NCBI GenBank assembly: GCA_023427545.1
Contig: JAEZBF010000194.1
Location: forward strand, 1-14,529
Source: Pseudomonadota bacterium
Lineage (GTDB): Bacteria; Pseudomonadota; Alphaproteobacteria; Rhizobiales; Devosiaceae
DNA length: 14,529 nt
Direction of reading: 5' to 3'
Position numbers and translations under genes: made by a program. The number at the start of each line of letters is the position of its first letter. Within the stretch, counting starts at the first letter, position 1. The notes under the pieces are model-generated. The model ran no database searches and was not told where the DNA came from. It was given only the letters and a program-made list of their open reading frames with translations. Shown here piece after piece: positions 13,943 through 14,529 of this stretch.

Positions 13943-14529
13943 CAGCGGCCCTCCCCCGTGTCGTCTATGGCTTCGAACGCGGCCATGGTTACTTTCGGCG
14001 GGTACAGCGGCCGCGCCACCCGCACCGAAATCAGCTTGCCGATGTGGCCCATCACCGCTTGGGTCAGGTCGACATCGCCGCACCTGAGCTTGATGGGATC
14101 GGACGGCGAGCGATCGAACATCACGGTGTCGCCCGGCCGCATCCCGAGCACGCGCGACAGCGGCAGATCGAGTTCGTGCAACACGGCCTCGACCTCGACG
14201 TCGGCAGCGTAGATCTCGGTCGCCAGGTGACCTTCCCAGATCGGATCGCGGCCGAACTTTTCGCCCATGAACATCTGCAGCAGCTGTTCGCGGATGGGCT
14301 CGATCGTCGCGTAGGGCAGAAGGATTTCGACTTTGCCGCCGCGCTCGTCCATTTCGATCCTGAGCTCGATGAGGATCGCGGCATTCGCCGGGCGGGAGAT
14401 CGCGGCAAAGCGCGGGTTCGTCTCCACCCGCTCGAGCCGGAACGATACCTGCGTCAGCGGCTCGAACGCCTTCTGCATATCCTCGAGAATGACCTCGATC
14501 ATGCGGCGCACGAGCGTCATCTCGATGGT
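13942..14529 (-). CDS. fliM: FliM, flagellar motor switch protein (C-terminal part)
   Basis: FliM forms the C-ring wall that binds CheY and sets rotation direction. The frame enters from the right edge, and 195 residues remain, covering the end of the middle domain and the SpoA/FliN-like C-terminal domain. The visible start 'TIEMTLVRRMIEVILEDMQKAFEPL' matches the conserved FliM helix around the second half of the CheC-like domain. Further on, 'ILLPYATIEPIREQL' is the end of that domain. The SpoA domain is 'VEAVLHELDLPLSRVLGMRPGDTVMFDRSPSDPIKLRCGDVDLTQAVMGHIGKLISVRVARPL'. The CheY-binding N-terminus and GGxG motif lie outside the window. It is translationally coupled to the next gene by TGATG. 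Confidence 0.95.
   Translation of the reverse strand, partial: TIEMTLVRRMIEVILEDMQKAFEPLTQVSFRLERVETNPRFAAISRPANAAILIELRIEMDERGGKVEILLPYATIEPIREQLLQMFMGEKFGRDPIWEGHLATEIYAADVEVEAVLHELDLPLSRVLGMRPGDTVMFDRSPSDPIKLRCGDVDLTQAVMGHIGKLISVRVARPLYPPKVTMAAFEAIDDTGEGR

Noticed and set aside
13943..14083. N-terminal extension of the DUF6468-like protein
   Set aside because: It overlaps the fliM SpoA domain out of frame and is Arg/Gly-rich; ATG 13942 immediately precedes the membrane helix and overlaps the fliM stop.
1..14529. Defence system, prophage, CRISPR array, insertion sequence or RNA gene
   Set aside because: No regularly spaced repeats, transposase or integrase motifs, phage genes, or tRNA/rRNA-like sequence were seen; the window is a conserved flagellar and cell-cycle locus.

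Overview
This is a GC-rich, densely packed chromosomal segment from an alphaproteobacterium. It is dominated by a flagellar basal-body and type III export cluster that also holds the cell-cycle kinase gene cckA. The evidence for the class is a CckA-type hybrid kinase directly after flhB, alphaproteobacterial FliO and MotE, a DUF6468-type protein after fliM, and a perfect CtrA-type box (TTAA-N7-TTAAC) in the flagellar promoter region. Gene content and a REP-like palindrome between fliE and fliQ fit the Hyphomicrobiales or a relative such as the Devosia group, but the genus cannot be fixed from this window.

Layout from left to right. (1) 1-667, plus strand: the 3' end of an aldo/keto reductase, then a small secreted two-cysteine protein whose TTG start overlaps the reductase stop. 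(2) 669-1343, minus: a GNAT (FR47-like) acetyltransferase 4 nt downstream of cckA. (3) 1348-3912, minus: cckA. (4) 4032-6152, minus: fliQ-fliR-flhB, the export gate and switch, tightly spaced. (5) 6153-6308: a 156-bp gap holding two REP-like palindromes in opposite orientation. (6) 6309-7488, minus: flgB-flgC-fliE, proximal rod and MS ring-rod junction. (7) 7489-7667: a divergent regulatory region with the CtrA-type box. (8) 7668-9114, plus: fliO-fliP. (9) 9111-12449, minus: a 1112-residue secreted protein with beta-rich, AMIN-like modules followed by an alpha-solenoid/TPR half; its stop interlocks with that of fliP. (10) 12525-14529, minus: fliM (partial), a one-helix DUF6468-like protein, and a motE-like gene, joined by overlapping start and stop codons. 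A second, imperfect CtrA-type box lies before the large secreted protein gene.

How it works together. FliO assists FliP; FliP, FliQ, FliR and FlhB form the export apparatus, which exports FliE, FlgB and FlgC. FliM is the C-ring switch, and the MotE-like, DUF6468-like and large periplasmic proteins are probable motor or stator accessories. CckA feeds phosphate to CtrA, which in related bacteria activates early flagellar genes, so this cluster appears to carry both the top kinase of that pathway and its target sites.

I see no tRNA, rRNA, CRISPR array, insertion sequence or phage gene. Nothing amounts to a clearly new defence or mobile system. The least explained parts are the 1112-residue protein, the DUF6468-like protein, the acetyltransferase after cckA and the palindrome pair. 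No stretch of 300 bases or more lacks a gene.
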